From NCBI RefSeq assembly GCF_015624485.1, contig NZ_CP061378.1, positions 1,054,001-1,118,000 of the forward strand: a stretch of 64,000 bases of DNA, written 5' to 3'. A program made the position numbers and the translations under genes. Shown here piece after piece: positions 1 to 8,270 of the stretch (position 1 is its first letter; the number at the start of each line of letters is the position of its first letter). The notes beneath the pieces are model-generated. The model made no database searches. It saw only the letters and a list, made by a program, of their open reading frames with translations, and had not been told where the DNA came from. This DNA is from Bradyrhizobium genosp. L (GTDB lineage: Bacteria > Pseudomonadota > Alphaproteobacteria > Rhizobiales > Xanthobacteraceae).

Positions 1-104
1 TAAAATGCTGATGAAGCTTCTGTGACAGGCGTTGTTCAAGCAGTAATGCTGAGAGGCTCGGGCGACTATCCACCCACGATCGCACTTGGGTAGCGACGGT
101 TTGG

Positions 105-458
105 ATGTCGAGCGTGAAACTGAAGCAAGTCTATTTGACAGCGAACGATCCTGGACGCCTGGCCGAGTTCTACGAAGGCCTGGGTCTGAAGGTGCGCTTC
201 GCTGATCCCGGCAAGTGGATCCAGTTCGTGAGCGATGCGGCTGCGTTCTGCGTCGCCGGACCGACGGAGTCGGTCTCGGACCAGCTGCAAGATGCTGTTC
301 TTGTCTTCGATGTCGATGACCTCGATGCCGCCATGGAGCGTGCCGCAGCCATGGGGGCGCAAGTCGGCGCTGTCCGGGACATGGAAAGTCACGGCCGTGC
401 GGTGAAGGTGCGGGATCCGGGCGGTAACGTCATCCAGTTCTATCAAGCAGCCGGATAG
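105..458 (+). CDS. VOC (glyoxalase-fold) family protein
   Basis: This 117-residue protein has the length and pattern of a single VOC-domain protein. It has an N-terminal beta-alpha-beta-beta-beta unit (LKQVYLTANDPGRLAEFYEG) and a second half ending in the typical RDPGGNVIQFYQ, where a metal-ligand acid would be expected. VOC proteins are metal-dependent lyases, dioxygenases, epimerases or binding proteins, and the sequence alone does not choose among these. It precedes a flavin reductase and a LIV transporter on the same strand, so it may be the first gene visible of that catabolic unit, with a 90-base gap before the likely start of the flavin reductase. A methylmalonyl-CoA epimerase role is conceivable given mutAB downstream, but nothing specific supports it. 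Confidence 0.75.
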   Translation: MSSVKLKQVYLTANDPGRLAEFYEGLGLKVRFADPGKWIQFVSDAAAFCVAGPTESVSDQLQDAVLVFDVDDLDAAMERAAAMGAQVGAVRDMESHGRAVKVRDPGGNVIQFYQAAG

Positions 459-548
459 CTCAGACGTTCACCGGGGCAGCGCTGCATGCCCGGACTCACA
501 ACCAGACAAAGAGGGCGCATCCATCCCATGAATCCAAGGGTCGTAGCC

Positions 549-1073
549 ATGCCGTCCGCAACACCGCCGCTGTCCGAAACGAGCCCACTCGATGCCGCAG
601 CATTCCGTGCTGCGATGCGCAGCGTGCCGGGCACCGTGTCGATCGTCACGACAGGCCGGGCGCCGAACCGCCATGGTCTGACACTGACGGCGGGCTGCTC
701 ACTGTCGGCGGCTCCGCCCAGCGTGCTGGTTTGCGTCAATCGATCTGCCGGTGCGCACGACACCATTCTCAGCAGTGGGTCGTTCTGCTGGAATATTCTA
801 GGGGTCGAGCATCGCGATCTGGCGCTCAAGTTTTCCGGGCAGGACGGCAGCAAGGGCGATATCCGCTTCGGTGACGGTGTGTGGTGCGATCTCAAAACCG
901 GAGCACCAAGTCTGGTCGGCGCGGTCTGCAGCTTCGATTGCCGCGTGGTGAATGCTTACAGCGAGAGTAGTCACACCATTTTCACTGGAGAGGTGGTGGC
1001 TCAGACCACGAGGGCCGGATGTGAGTCGCTCGTCTACATCGACGGATGTTTCGCCGCGCCAAAGGCGGTCTGA
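549..1073 (+). CDS. flavin reductase-domain protein (FMN reductase partner of a two-component monooxygenase)
   Basis: The protein is 174 residues from the ATG at 549, chosen because AAGGG lies eight bases upstream; in-frame ATGs at 486 and 528 would extend it. It shows the flavin-reductase (split-barrel FMN-binding) pattern: an FRAAMRSVPGTVSIVTT start, HGLTLTAGCSLSAAPPSVLV in the flavin-binding region, SGSFCWNIL, and a C-terminal YIDGCF. Such proteins reduce FMN or FAD with NAD(P)H and pass it to a separate monooxygenase. The luciferase-like monooxygenase at 6340-7473 in the same cluster is the obvious candidate partner. That pairing is inferred from gene context. Confidence 0.8.
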   Translation: MPSATPPLSETSPLDAAAFRAAMRSVPGTVSIVTTGRAPNRHGLTLTAGCSLSAAPPSVLVCVNRSAGAHDTILSSGSFCWNILGVEHRDLALKFSGQDGSKGDIRFGDGVWCDLKTGAPSLVGAVCSFDCRVVNAYSESSHTIFTGEVVAQTTRAGCESLVYIDGCFAAPKAV

Positions 1074-1187
1074 AACACAGGACGACGTCAGGCGCCGCTA
1101 CGTTTCCGCTACAGCCAAGATGGAACCGATCAGAATGCAAGGAAGACGAAGACTTTCTATCGCGCATCCATCGGCGGCCGGTCGCTG

Positions 1188-2057
1188 ATGCTGTCGCTCT
1201 GGCTCAATGTCATCGCCGGCGGGGTGCTCATCGGGCTGGTTTACGGGCTCGTCGCGCTCGGTCTCACCATCATCTTCGGCGTCATGCGCGTGGTCAATTT
1301 CGCTCATGGCGAGATGGTCGTGTTCGGGATCTACATCGGATACTGGACCGTTCGAATCTGGGACATCCCGATCGTTTTAGCCGCCGCGATCGCCGCGGTC
1401 GTCATGTTCGTGTTCGGCTATCTGCTAGAGACGCTCGTCGTGAAGCGGTTCGTCAATCGGCCGCATCATTATCAGTTCATCGTCTTCATCGGCCTCTCAC
1501 TGCTTTTCAGCGGCGTATTGCTGATGTCGTTCGGTCCGGATCCGCGGCCGACGGCGTCTCAGTTGTCCTTCCAGACCGTGAGCGTGGGACCGCTCACCTT
1601 GGATTGGGCCCGCATCCAGGCGGCCGCTACGGCCGGACTGCTGATCGCCGCACTGGGAGCCTATCTGAAGTACTCCGCATTCGGCCGATCGCTGCGGGGC
1701 GCCGCCAATAATCGACTGGGCGGACTGGTGGTCGGGCTGAATATCCCTCGGGTCTATGCGGTGACCTTCGGCATCGGAGCCGCCTGCGCTGGCGTCGCCG
1801 GCGCATTGATCTCGCCGCTGTTCGATGCGCAGCCCTATCTCGCCGTCGACTTCACGCTGCTGGCCTTCGTGACGGTGATCGTCGGCGGTCTCGGCAGCTT
1901 CGGCGGCGCTCTTCTGGGCGGCCTGACGATCGGGGTCGCCGAAGCGATCGCGGCCTTGATGTTCACGCCGTCGATGAAAACAGCACTCCCTTACGCGCTC
2001 CTGATCATCATCCTGATTTTCCGTCCGAGGGGGTTTTTCGGTGCAAAGGACATCTGA
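1188..2057 (+). CDS. livH: branched-chain amino acid-type ABC transporter permease (LivH family)
   Basis: This 289-residue, highly hydrophobic protein matches LivH permeases. It begins LWLNVIAGGVLIGLVYGLVA, includes the GLTIIFGVMRVVNFAHGE signature, and ends with a LIIILIFRPRGFFG motif common to the family. It forms the inner-membrane channel with LivM. Its stop overlaps the GTG start of livM by 17 bases, so the two are translationally coupled. Transporters of this family import branched-chain amino acids but also aromatic acids, amides and other organic acids. The neighbouring CoA-ligase and hydratase genes suggest a carboxylic-acid growth substrate here rather than leucine. Confidence 0.92.
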   Translation: MLSLWLNVIAGGVLIGLVYGLVALGLTIIFGVMRVVNFAHGEMVVFGIYIGYWTVRIWDIPIVLAAAIAAVVMFVFGYLLETLVVKRFVNRPHHYQFIVFIGLSLLFSGVLLMSFGPDPRPTASQLSFQTVSVGPLTLDWARIQAAATAGLLIAALGAYLKYSAFGRSLRGAANNRLGGLVVGLNIPRVYAVTFGIGAACAGVAGALISPLFDAQPYLAVDFTLLAFVTVIVGGLGSFGGALLGGLTIGVAEAIAALMFTPSMKTALPYALLIIILIFRPRGFFGAKDI

Positions 2058-3072
2058 TCAAGCCAGCGACACCAAGCGTTGGGGTGCCGGCGCTCTGGTC
2101 TTCGCCGCCCTGGCCGTGGTGGGTGGCATATCCAACGCCTACGTCATCTCACTTCTGACGATCGTCCTGTTGTTCACCTTCATGGGACAATCGTGGAACC
2201 TGATGCTCGGGATCGGCGGGCAGCTATCCATCGGTCACGCGCTGTTCGTTGGAATCGGTGCGTATGCGGTGGCGATCCTAAACATCAAATACGGCGTCAC
2301 CCCGTGGATCGGTCTGCTGCTGGGCGCGGTGATTGCGGGCTTCGTCGGCGCGGTGCTGGCGTGGCTGAGCTTCCGCTTCGAGGTCCGTGGCATCTATTTC
2401 GCGCTGCTCACGATCGCGGCCGCCGAATTCGCCCGGATCATGTTCGGCGGGTGGGACTATGTCGGCGGCATGCAGGGCCTGTTCTATCAGGCGCCGAGCG
2501 GCACGATGGACCTCGGGATGCTGCGCGGTGACGCGCGGTTCTACTACTTCGTCGCGCTCGCGCTTGCGGCCATCGGCGTCGCAGGAACGGAGCTGATCTC
2601 GCGATCGTATTGGGGCTATGTCTGGCGGGCGATGCGGGACGACGAAGAGGCCGCCCGCGCACTGGGGGTGCGGACGTTTCGCCACAAGGTGCTGGTGGTC
2701 TCGATATCGGCCGCGACGGCCGCGGTCGGCGGCGGCGTGCTGGGCTTGGTGCAGGGTGCGATCTTTCCGGATTCGATCATGGGTATGGCGATCTCGGTCG
2801 ACGTACTGATCGGCCCTGTGGTGGGCGGATTGGGCACTGCGTTCGGCCCGCTGGTCGGCTCGATGGCCGCGATCCCGCTGCATCACGCCATGGGGGCGCT
2901 CGGCGACAGCCTGGGGCTCCCCGGACTGAACAGCGTCGCCTACGGGGCGGTGCTGATCCTGGTCGTGTGGTTTCTGCCCGACGGCATCTGGCCGGCGATC
3001 GTCCGGCTCTACGAGGCGATCCAACTGCCGGCGCGCGGCCGGATCTCACAATTGCGGAAGGTCGAGGAATGA
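2041..3072 (+). CDS. livM: branched-chain amino acid-type ABC transporter permease (LivM family)
   Basis: The 343-residue membrane protein starts at GTG 2041 inside the end of livH. It contains family hallmarks: LMLGIGGQLSIGHALFVGIG near residue 60, a long run of membrane helices, and a late GGLGTAFGPLVGS segment. It is the second permease of the LIV-type importer. Its TGA overlaps the ATG of the ATPase gene (ATGA at 3069-3072), a standard coupled junction. The substrate is unknown. Confidence 0.92.
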   Translation: MQRTSDQASDTKRWGAGALVFAALAVVGGISNAYVISLLTIVLLFTFMGQSWNLMLGIGGQLSIGHALFVGIGAYAVAILNIKYGVTPWIGLLLGAVIAGFVGAVLAWLSFRFEVRGIYFALLTIAAAEFARIMFGGWDYVGGMQGLFYQAPSGTMDLGMLRGDARFYYFVALALAAIGVAGTELISRSYWGYVWRAMRDDEEAARALGVRTFRHKVLVVSISAATAAVGGGVLGLVQGAIFPDSIMGMAISVDVLIGPVVGGLGTAFGPLVGSMAAIPLHHAMGALGDSLGLPGLNSVAYGAVLILVVWFLPDGIWPAIVRLYEAIQLPARGRISQLRKVEE

Positions 3073-3794
3073 CCGCGCTGCTCGAAGTGAAGAACCTGAC
3101 CAAAGCGTTCGTTGGATTGGTCGCGGTCAATGACGTCAGCTTCTCACTGCAGGCAGGCCGCATCACCGCCCTGATCGGGCCAAACGGCGCCGGCAAGACC
3201 ACCTGCTTCAATCTCGTCGCCGGGGCGCTGAGACCGACCGCCGGGCGGGTGCTATTCGAGAGGCGTTCGCTCGAGCGCGAGCCGCCCGAAGCGGTGTGCC
3301 GCATGGGCATTGCGCGCACCTTCCAGATCGTCCGACCGATGAAAGATATGTCGGTGCTCGAGAATGCCATGGTGGGCGCCTTCAGCTGGACGACGAACGT
3401 CAAGGAGGCGCGGGACAAGGCGTATGAGTCGCTCGAAAATGTCGGGCTCGCCGGCAAGGCGAATGCCCGGACGGATCAGTTGACGTTGCCCGATCGCAAG
3501 ATGCTCGAGATGGCGAAGGCGCTCTCGACTCGCCCCAAGTTGCTGCTGCTCGACGAAGTGATGGCGGGGCTGCGTCCGACCGAAGCGGCAGGCGTCGTCG
3601 GCGTGCTGCACCGGCTCGCCGAGGGTGGACTGACGATCCTACTGGTCGAGCACGTGATGCGGATCGTGATGGAAGTGGCGTCGACCGTGGTGGTGCTACA
3701 CCACGGCGCCAAGATCGCCGAGGGCAAGCCGTCAGAGGTGGTAGCGGATCCTGCGGTGCTGGAAAGTTATCTGGGAGCCGGTTTCCATGCCTGA
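3069..3794 (+). CDS. livG: ABC transporter ATP-binding protein (LivG family)
   Basis: This is a 241-residue ATPase. The ATG at 3069 overlaps the livM stop; longer in-frame readings extend into livM and are rejected. Walker A is GPNGAGKTT and the Walker B region is LLLLDEVMAGL. The signature loop is not the usual LSGGQ form but LTLPDRKMLEMA, which with DEVMAG typifies a subgroup of LivG-like ATPases in catabolic clusters. It energises import through LivH and LivM together with LivF, whose ATG begins eight bases before this stop. Confidence 0.92.
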   Translation: MTALLEVKNLTKAFVGLVAVNDVSFSLQAGRITALIGPNGAGKTTCFNLVAGALRPTAGRVLFERRSLEREPPEAVCRMGIARTFQIVRPMKDMSVLENAMVGAFSWTTNVKEARDKAYESLENVGLAGKANARTDQLTLPDRKMLEMAKALSTRPKLLLLDEVMAGLRPTEAAGVVGVLHRLAEGGLTILLVEHVMRIVMEVASTVVVLHHGAKIAEGKPSEVVADPAVLESYLGAGFHA

Positions 3795-4506
3795 CGACGC
3801 GCTTCTCGAAATCGACGACCTGTGCGTGGCCTATGACGGCTCCAATGCGCTGAACGGCGTGTCGCTCCGCATCGGCAAGGGTGAACTGATCTGCGTGGTC
3901 GGCGCCAACGGCGCCGGCAAGACCTCTCTGATCCGATCAATCGCGGGGATCGTGCCGTCGTCGCGCGGTTCCGTCAGGATCAACGGAGTCGAAATCTCGC
4001 GGCGACCGCCGTGGGACATATGCGAAATGGGCATCGCTCAGGTCGCCGAGGGCCGCCAGATCTTCAGTGCGCTCTCCGTCGAGGACAATCTGCTGATCGG
4101 CGGCTCGCTGAAGCGGGCCAGGCACGACCTGGCAAATACGCTTGATTCCGTCTATCAGCTGTTCGGGCGACTTCGCGAGCGCCGCGACCAACTCGCCGGC
4201 ACGCTGTCCGGCGGCGAGCAACAGATGCTGGCGATCGGTCGGGCGATCATGTCGAAGCCAGAAATCGTGATGTTCGACGAGCCGTCGATCGGACTGTCGC
4301 CGGCGCTGACCGATGTGATGTTCGGCGTCGTCAAATCCCTCAACGAGCAGGGCATCACGGTCCTTCTCGTCGAGCAGAATGTCGCCAAGTCGCTCGCGCT
4401 GAGCAGCCGCGGCTATGTGCTCGAGAACGGCTCCGTGGTGTTGCATGGATCTAGCCGCGATCTGCTCGAGAACCCCGATGTCCAGCGCGCCTATCTGGGA
4501 TTGTGA
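3787..4506 (+). CDS. livF: ABC transporter ATP-binding protein (LivF family)
   Basis: This 239-residue ATPase has Walker A GANGAGKTS, a canonical signature LSGGEQQMLAIGRA, Walker B EIVMFDEPSIGL, and the H-loop region replaced by VEQNV as in LivF. It is the second nucleotide-binding subunit of the importer and overlaps livG by eight bases. The substrate-binding protein of the system is probably the one encoded 5.7 kb downstream at 10214-11437, which carries its own export signal. Confidence 0.92.
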   Translation: MPDDALLEIDDLCVAYDGSNALNGVSLRIGKGELICVVGANGAGKTSLIRSIAGIVPSSRGSVRINGVEISRRPPWDICEMGIAQVAEGRQIFSALSVEDNLLIGGSLKRARHDLANTLDSVYQLFGRLRERRDQLAGTLSGGEQQMLAIGRAIMSKPEIVMFDEPSIGLSPALTDVMFGVVKSLNEQGITVLLVEQNVAKSLALSSRGYVLENGSVVLHGSSRDLLENPDVQRAYLGL

Positions 4507-4611
4507 GGCGCGCCGTCTCGGCGAGGCGTCGGGCGCTGCGGCTCTCGTCGCGCTGCCGTTCGGTCCACCGCTCCCCGGCTGTTGCAGCCGCCTCTCGCTT
4601 GGGTCTCATTG

Positions 4612-5376
4612 ATGAACACTGCCACTTCTCTCCTGATCGAGCGTGATCAAGACCTGGTCACGATCACGATGAACCGGCCGCCGGCCAATGCGCTGAATGC
4701 GCAACTCATCGTCGAGTTGCTGGAGGCGATCCGGCGCCTTGCCGACGACGAGAATCCGCCCGGCATCGTGCTCACCGGAAGCGGCGACCGCTTCTTCAGC
4801 GCAGGCGGCGACATCAAGGAAGTCGTCGGGATCGACGTCGCGAGGCCGCGCATTCGGTTCTTCCACGAACTCCTCGTGGCGATGGAGAACTATCCGGGCC
4901 CGATCGTCTGCGCCGTCCGCGGCTATGCGGTCGGAGGCGCCCTGGAGTTTCTGCTGCATGCGGACTATGTTGTGGCCGATGCGGCGTGCAAGATTGGATT
5001 TCCGGAAATCAACCATGGCCTGCTGCCGGTGACCAAAGGCATGCGCCGGGCCGTCGAAAAGCTCGGCGTGCGGGCGGCGCAAGAGCTGCTGTACTGGGGC
5101 GAGCTCGTCGGCGCGGAGCGCGCCGTGGCGATCGGCGCCGTGAACGAGATCGTCCCGACCGAGGAGGTCGCATCCCGTGCGCGAGACGTGTGCGGCGTGT
5201 TGCGGCAGAAAGACCGCAAGCTGTTCCATGCCATCAAGCGATCGCTCAATCTCACCGCGCAAATGAGCGATCAGGCGCTCGAAAAAATGACCGTGGCCGA
5301 CCTCGACGCCTACGTCACAGCCGAGAGCTCAACCAAAGCGCGTGCGAGATTTTTGTCAAAGAACAGTAAGGGCTGA
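4612..5376 (+). CDS. enoyl-CoA hydratase/isomerase family protein
   Basis: This 254-residue crotonase-fold enzyme starts at the ATG at 4612. It shows the first oxyanion-hole segment GSGDRFFSAGGDIKEV and the second, RGYAVGGALEFLLHAD, followed by IGFPEINHGLLP. Crotonases hydrate, isomerise, hydrolyse or cleave acyl-CoA thioesters; the exact reaction cannot be read from sequence. It is one of two distinct crotonases in the cluster (the other starts at 7490). That implies two CoA-thioester steps, such as hydration plus ring or chain cleavage. It follows livF after a gap of about 105 bases and is four bases from the creatininase-like gene. Confidence 0.87.
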   Translation: MNTATSLLIERDQDLVTITMNRPPANALNAQLIVELLEAIRRLADDENPPGIVLTGSGDRFFSAGGDIKEVVGIDVARPRIRFFHELLVAMENYPGPIVCAVRGYAVGGALEFLLHADYVVADAACKIGFPEINHGLLPVTKGMRRAVEKLGVRAAQELLYWGELVGAERAVAIGAVNEIVPTEEVASRARDVCGVLRQKDRKLFHAIKRSLNLTAQMSDQALEKMTVADLDAYVTAESSTKARARFLSKNSKG

Positions 5377-5380
5377 GCCG

Positions 5381-6172
5381 ATGACGCGCGGATATCCCGA
5401 TCAGATCTATCTGGAGCAGATGAGCCACGAGGAAGTCGCCGCGGCGCTGGCCGATGGGTGCACGACGGTAGTGATCCCGCTGGGGGCCGTCGAGCAGCAT
5501 GGGCCGCATTTGTCTTTGGGCATGGATGCGGATCATGCCGATGCTCTGGCCGAGCGGATCGCGCGCAGCCGCGGCAACACGCTGGTGGCGCCGACCATCA
5601 CGGTCGGCTGCTCGTCTCACCATCTGCCATTCGCGGGTACGATCTCGCTGCGGCCGGAGACGCTGGAAGCGATTTGTGTCGATTATTGCACAAGCCTGGC
5701 GCGGCACGGCTTCAAGCGTATCCTGATTCACTCGGGTCACATCGGCAATTTTCCGGTCCTGAAGGACGTGCTCGGTCGCTTGCGCGAGGTCGTCCCCTCG
5801 GATGTCGAGATCCTGGCGTTCTTCGACTCGACGAAATGGATCGACACGTGGCGCGATGCGGTGCGCGAAGCCGGAGGAGACGTGTTGGCCGTCGGCGGCC
5901 ACGCCGACATCGCCGAGACGTCGCTGATGATGGTCATTAGGCCCGACAGCGTCAGACCGGACCGCTTCGAGGTGGGCCATCTTGGCGGCTTGTCGGAGGC
6001 TGATCTCGAACTGATGTGGAAGAACGGCATCCGATCGGTTTCGCAGAACGGCGTGATCGGAAGTCCGATCGGCTCGAGCTACGCCATCGGCGAAGCGTGC
6101 CTCGCGGCGGTCGCCGAGTTGCTGATCAAGACCTTCGATAGCGAGGCCGGAGCCGCCAGCGCCCGCCGTTGA
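5381..6172 (+). CDS. creatininase-fold amidohydrolase family protein
   Basis: This 263-residue protein has the creatininase metal site: VVIPLGAVEQHGPHLSLG with the Glu-x-His ligands, MDADHADAL, HSGHIGNF and HADIAETS. These enzymes hydrolyse cyclic amides or related bonds and include creatinine amidohydrolase and several pathway-specific hydrolases. The ATG at 5381 is used; a reading from 5342 would overlap the preceding gene. It sits directly after a crotonase gene in a CoA-dependent catabolic cluster, an unusual setting for this fold. The true substrate is unknown, but a lactam, imide or lactone step is a reasonable guess. Confidence 0.85.
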   Translation: MTRGYPDQIYLEQMSHEEVAAALADGCTTVVIPLGAVEQHGPHLSLGMDADHADALAERIARSRGNTLVAPTITVGCSSHHLPFAGTISLRPETLEAICVDYCTSLARHGFKRILIHSGHIGNFPVLKDVLGRLREVVPSDVEILAFFDSTKWIDTWRDAVREAGGDVLAVGGHADIAETSLMMVIRPDSVRPDRFEVGHLGGLSEADLELMWKNGIRSVSQNGVIGSPIGSSYAIGEACLAAVAELLIKTFDSEAGAASARR

Positions 6173-6339
6173 CGGTCAGCCCGTCCGCTGCGTGGCGAAG
6201 CTTCCCGGGGCGTCTGCCATGTTGCGAATGCTGACAGCATAAAATTCGGAAAGCGTTACTACGCAACGCGGCTTTCGGGCGAAAATATCGCCACGCCTAT
6301 GAAACCCTGTGCCATCTCGCAAGCTAAGAGGATTGAGAC

Positions 6340-7473
6340 ATGGCACTTACGTTTGGGTTCTGGTCTGAACAGGAAACCCAGGTCGGCCACAGTTACTCGC
6401 GCAGGCTTCACGAACTAGTCGACGAAGTCCGTCTGGCCGAGAAGGTCGGCTTCGACTGCGTCGCGCTCTCCGAGCAGCACGTGGCACTGGGCGGGATCTC
6501 GAGCTCGGCGCCCGAAGTGGTGTTCGGCTATCTGGCCGCGGTGACGTCGCGCGTCAAGCTGCGCGCGGCGGTGACGCTGATGCCGCAGCGCATCAACCAC
6601 GCCTTGCGTTCGGCCGAGCGGCTTGCCGTGACCGACATCCTGTCCAACGGCCGCATGGAATTCTACGGCGGCCGCGCCAACACCACCATCGCGATGCGGG
6701 CGTTCAACGTCGATCCGAACGAAACGCTGGCGCAGATGGAGGAAGGGCTGGCGCTGCTGAAAGCGGCGATGCGCCAGGACATTTTCACGTTTGACGGCAA
6801 GTACTACCAGATCCCTCCGCGCCAGCTGGTTCCGAAGCCGCTGCAGAAGCCGCATCCGGTGATCGGGATCGCGGCGACCAGCGAGCGCAGTCATCTCTGG
6901 GCGGCCTCGCAGGGCTTCGCCGTGATGAGCAGCAACATCTATCAGGGCTGGGAAGCTCAGCAGAAGCTGATCGACGCCTATCAAAAAAACTGGAAGTGCG
7001 ACGCGGAGGGACCGCTGCAGCGTCCGCGTATCGGCATTCCGCTGTTCATCGGCATCGGGAAAACGGACGAGCAGGCCAAGGCGGATTATGCCGGCCCGCT
7101 AATGCACTATGCCAAGATCTCGACCGATGCCTATCCGCGTCTCGCGGCGATTGCCGACGACTACAAATACATGGGGGAGAGCGTGCCGTCGATGGAGCGC
7201 GCCGCCAACGACTGGGACTATCTGGTCAACGAGTCGGCCACGACGGTGTGCGGCAGCCCCGATACGGTCATTCGTCAGATCGAGAAGTTCGAGGCCATGG
7301 GTATCGACGAGGTGCTGCTGCACATGGACTCCGTCCCGCACGAAAAGATCATGGAGGCGATCGACATGGTCGGTCGCTACGTCATCCCGCATTTCAACGA
7401 CGGAAACAACGTCGTGCGGCCGACCGAGGAGATCCTCGGGCAGATCCGGCTGATGCGGACCCAGAAGCAGTAA
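6340..7473 (+). CDS. luciferase-like (LLM) flavin-dependent monooxygenase
   Basis: This 377-residue protein belongs to the bacterial luciferase-like family. It has EKVGFDCVALSEQHV near residue 35, SRVKLRAAVTLMPQ, a DILSNGRMEFYGGRA segment in place of the usual SGGRxxxGxGRG, and a C-terminal CGSPDTVIRQIEKF. Such enzymes use reduced FMN and oxygen to hydroxylate or insert oxygen. AAGAGGA precedes the ATG. A 167-base gap separates it from the creatininase gene, so it may head its own transcript. The flavin reductase at 549-1073 is the likely source of reduced FMN. The substrate is unknown; RutA and alkanesulfonate-type roles are not supported by neighbours. Confidence 0.85.
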   Translation: MALTFGFWSEQETQVGHSYSRRLHELVDEVRLAEKVGFDCVALSEQHVALGGISSSAPEVVFGYLAAVTSRVKLRAAVTLMPQRINHALRSAERLAVTDILSNGRMEFYGGRANTTIAMRAFNVDPNETLAQMEEGLALLKAAMRQDIFTFDGKYYQIPPRQLVPKPLQKPHPVIGIAATSERSHLWAASQGFAVMSSNIYQGWEAQQKLIDAYQKNWKCDAEGPLQRPRIGIPLFIGIGKTDEQAKADYAGPLMHYAKISTDAYPRLAAIADDYKYMGESVPSMERAANDWDYLVNESATTVCGSPDTVIRQIEKFEAMGIDEVLLHMDSVPHEKIMEAIDMVGRYVIPHFNDGNNVVRPTEEILGQIRLMRTQKQ

Positions 7474-7489
7474 TCGAACGGTGAAATCA

Positions 7490-8269
7490 ATGTCGCAATA
7501 CGGCTACAAGTACCTGATCGTCGAGCAGCGCGCCACTGGCGTCGCGATCGTCACGATGAACCGCCCGGAGATCCTCAACGCGATCAACTGGGAGATGCAC
7601 GAGGAGCTCGAAGACGTCTTCGTCAAGCTGGATCACGACAGTTCTGTCAACGCGATCGTTCTCACCGGTGCGGGCCGCGGATTTTGCTCTGGTGGCGATC
7701 AGAAGTCGCTGGATAAGGGAACGCTGCCGTCCCCGACGCGCAGCGGTCGCCACCTCATCCGCAACATGCTGGAAGTCGAAGTGCCGATCGTCGCGGCCGT
7801 CAACGGTGTCGCGGTCGGCCTGGGTGCCACGCTCGCGCTGTTCTGCGACGTGATCTATGCGAGCTCGACAGCCCGTTTCGCCGACACGCATGTCAATGCC
7901 GGCGTCGTCGCGGGCGATGGCGGCGCGGTGATCTGGCCGCTGCTGATGGGGCCGGTACGCGCGAAGCACTATCTGATGACCGGCGAATTCATCTCCGCTG
8001 AGAAAGCGGCTGCTATCGGTATGATCAACGAGGTGGTCGCAGACGGCAACGTTCTCGATGCCGCGATCGAATACGCCGAACTGCTGGCAAGCGGGCCGAA
8101 GGAATCGATCGTGTGGACCAAGTACAGCGTCAACAAGATCATCAAGCAGTACGCCCACCTGCTGCTCGACACCTCTGCGGCGCTGGAGATGTTGACGTTC
8201 AAGTCGCCCGAGCGGGCCGAGGCGGTTGCCGCATTCGCGGCCAAGCGCAAGCGTTTCGCGGAGCGCTGA
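7490..8269 (+). CDS. enoyl-CoA hydratase/isomerase family protein (second)
   Basis: This 259-residue crotonase-fold protein has oxyanion-hole segments GAGRGFCSGGDQKSL and NGVAVGLGATLALFCDV. The ATG at 7490 is used; a GTG at 7481 would add three residues. It differs markedly from the crotonase at 4612, so it is a second catalytic step and not a recent duplicate. It lies 16 bases after the LLM monooxygenase and its stop is next to the ligase start, forming a tight three-gene unit of monooxygenase, hydratase and CoA ligase. Confidence 0.86.
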   Translation: MSQYGYKYLIVEQRATGVAIVTMNRPEILNAINWEMHEELEDVFVKLDHDSSVNAIVLTGAGRGFCSGGDQKSLDKGTLPSPTRSGRHLIRNMLEVEVPIVAAVNGVAVGLGATLALFCDVIYASSTARFADTHVNAGVVAGDGGAVIWPLLMGPVRAKHYLMTGEFISAEKAAAIGMINEVVADGNVLDAAIEYAELLASGPKESIVWTKYSVNKIIKQYAHLLLDTSAALEMLTFKSPERAEAVAAFAAKRKRFAER

Positions 8270-8270
8270 G

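Noticed and set aside
549..7473. Rut pyrimidine degradation (LLM enzyme RutA with flavin reductase RutF)
   Set aside because: No RutB, RutC, RutD or RutE neighbours are present and the LLM protein does not follow the RutA pattern. The CoA ligase and crotonases point elsewhere.
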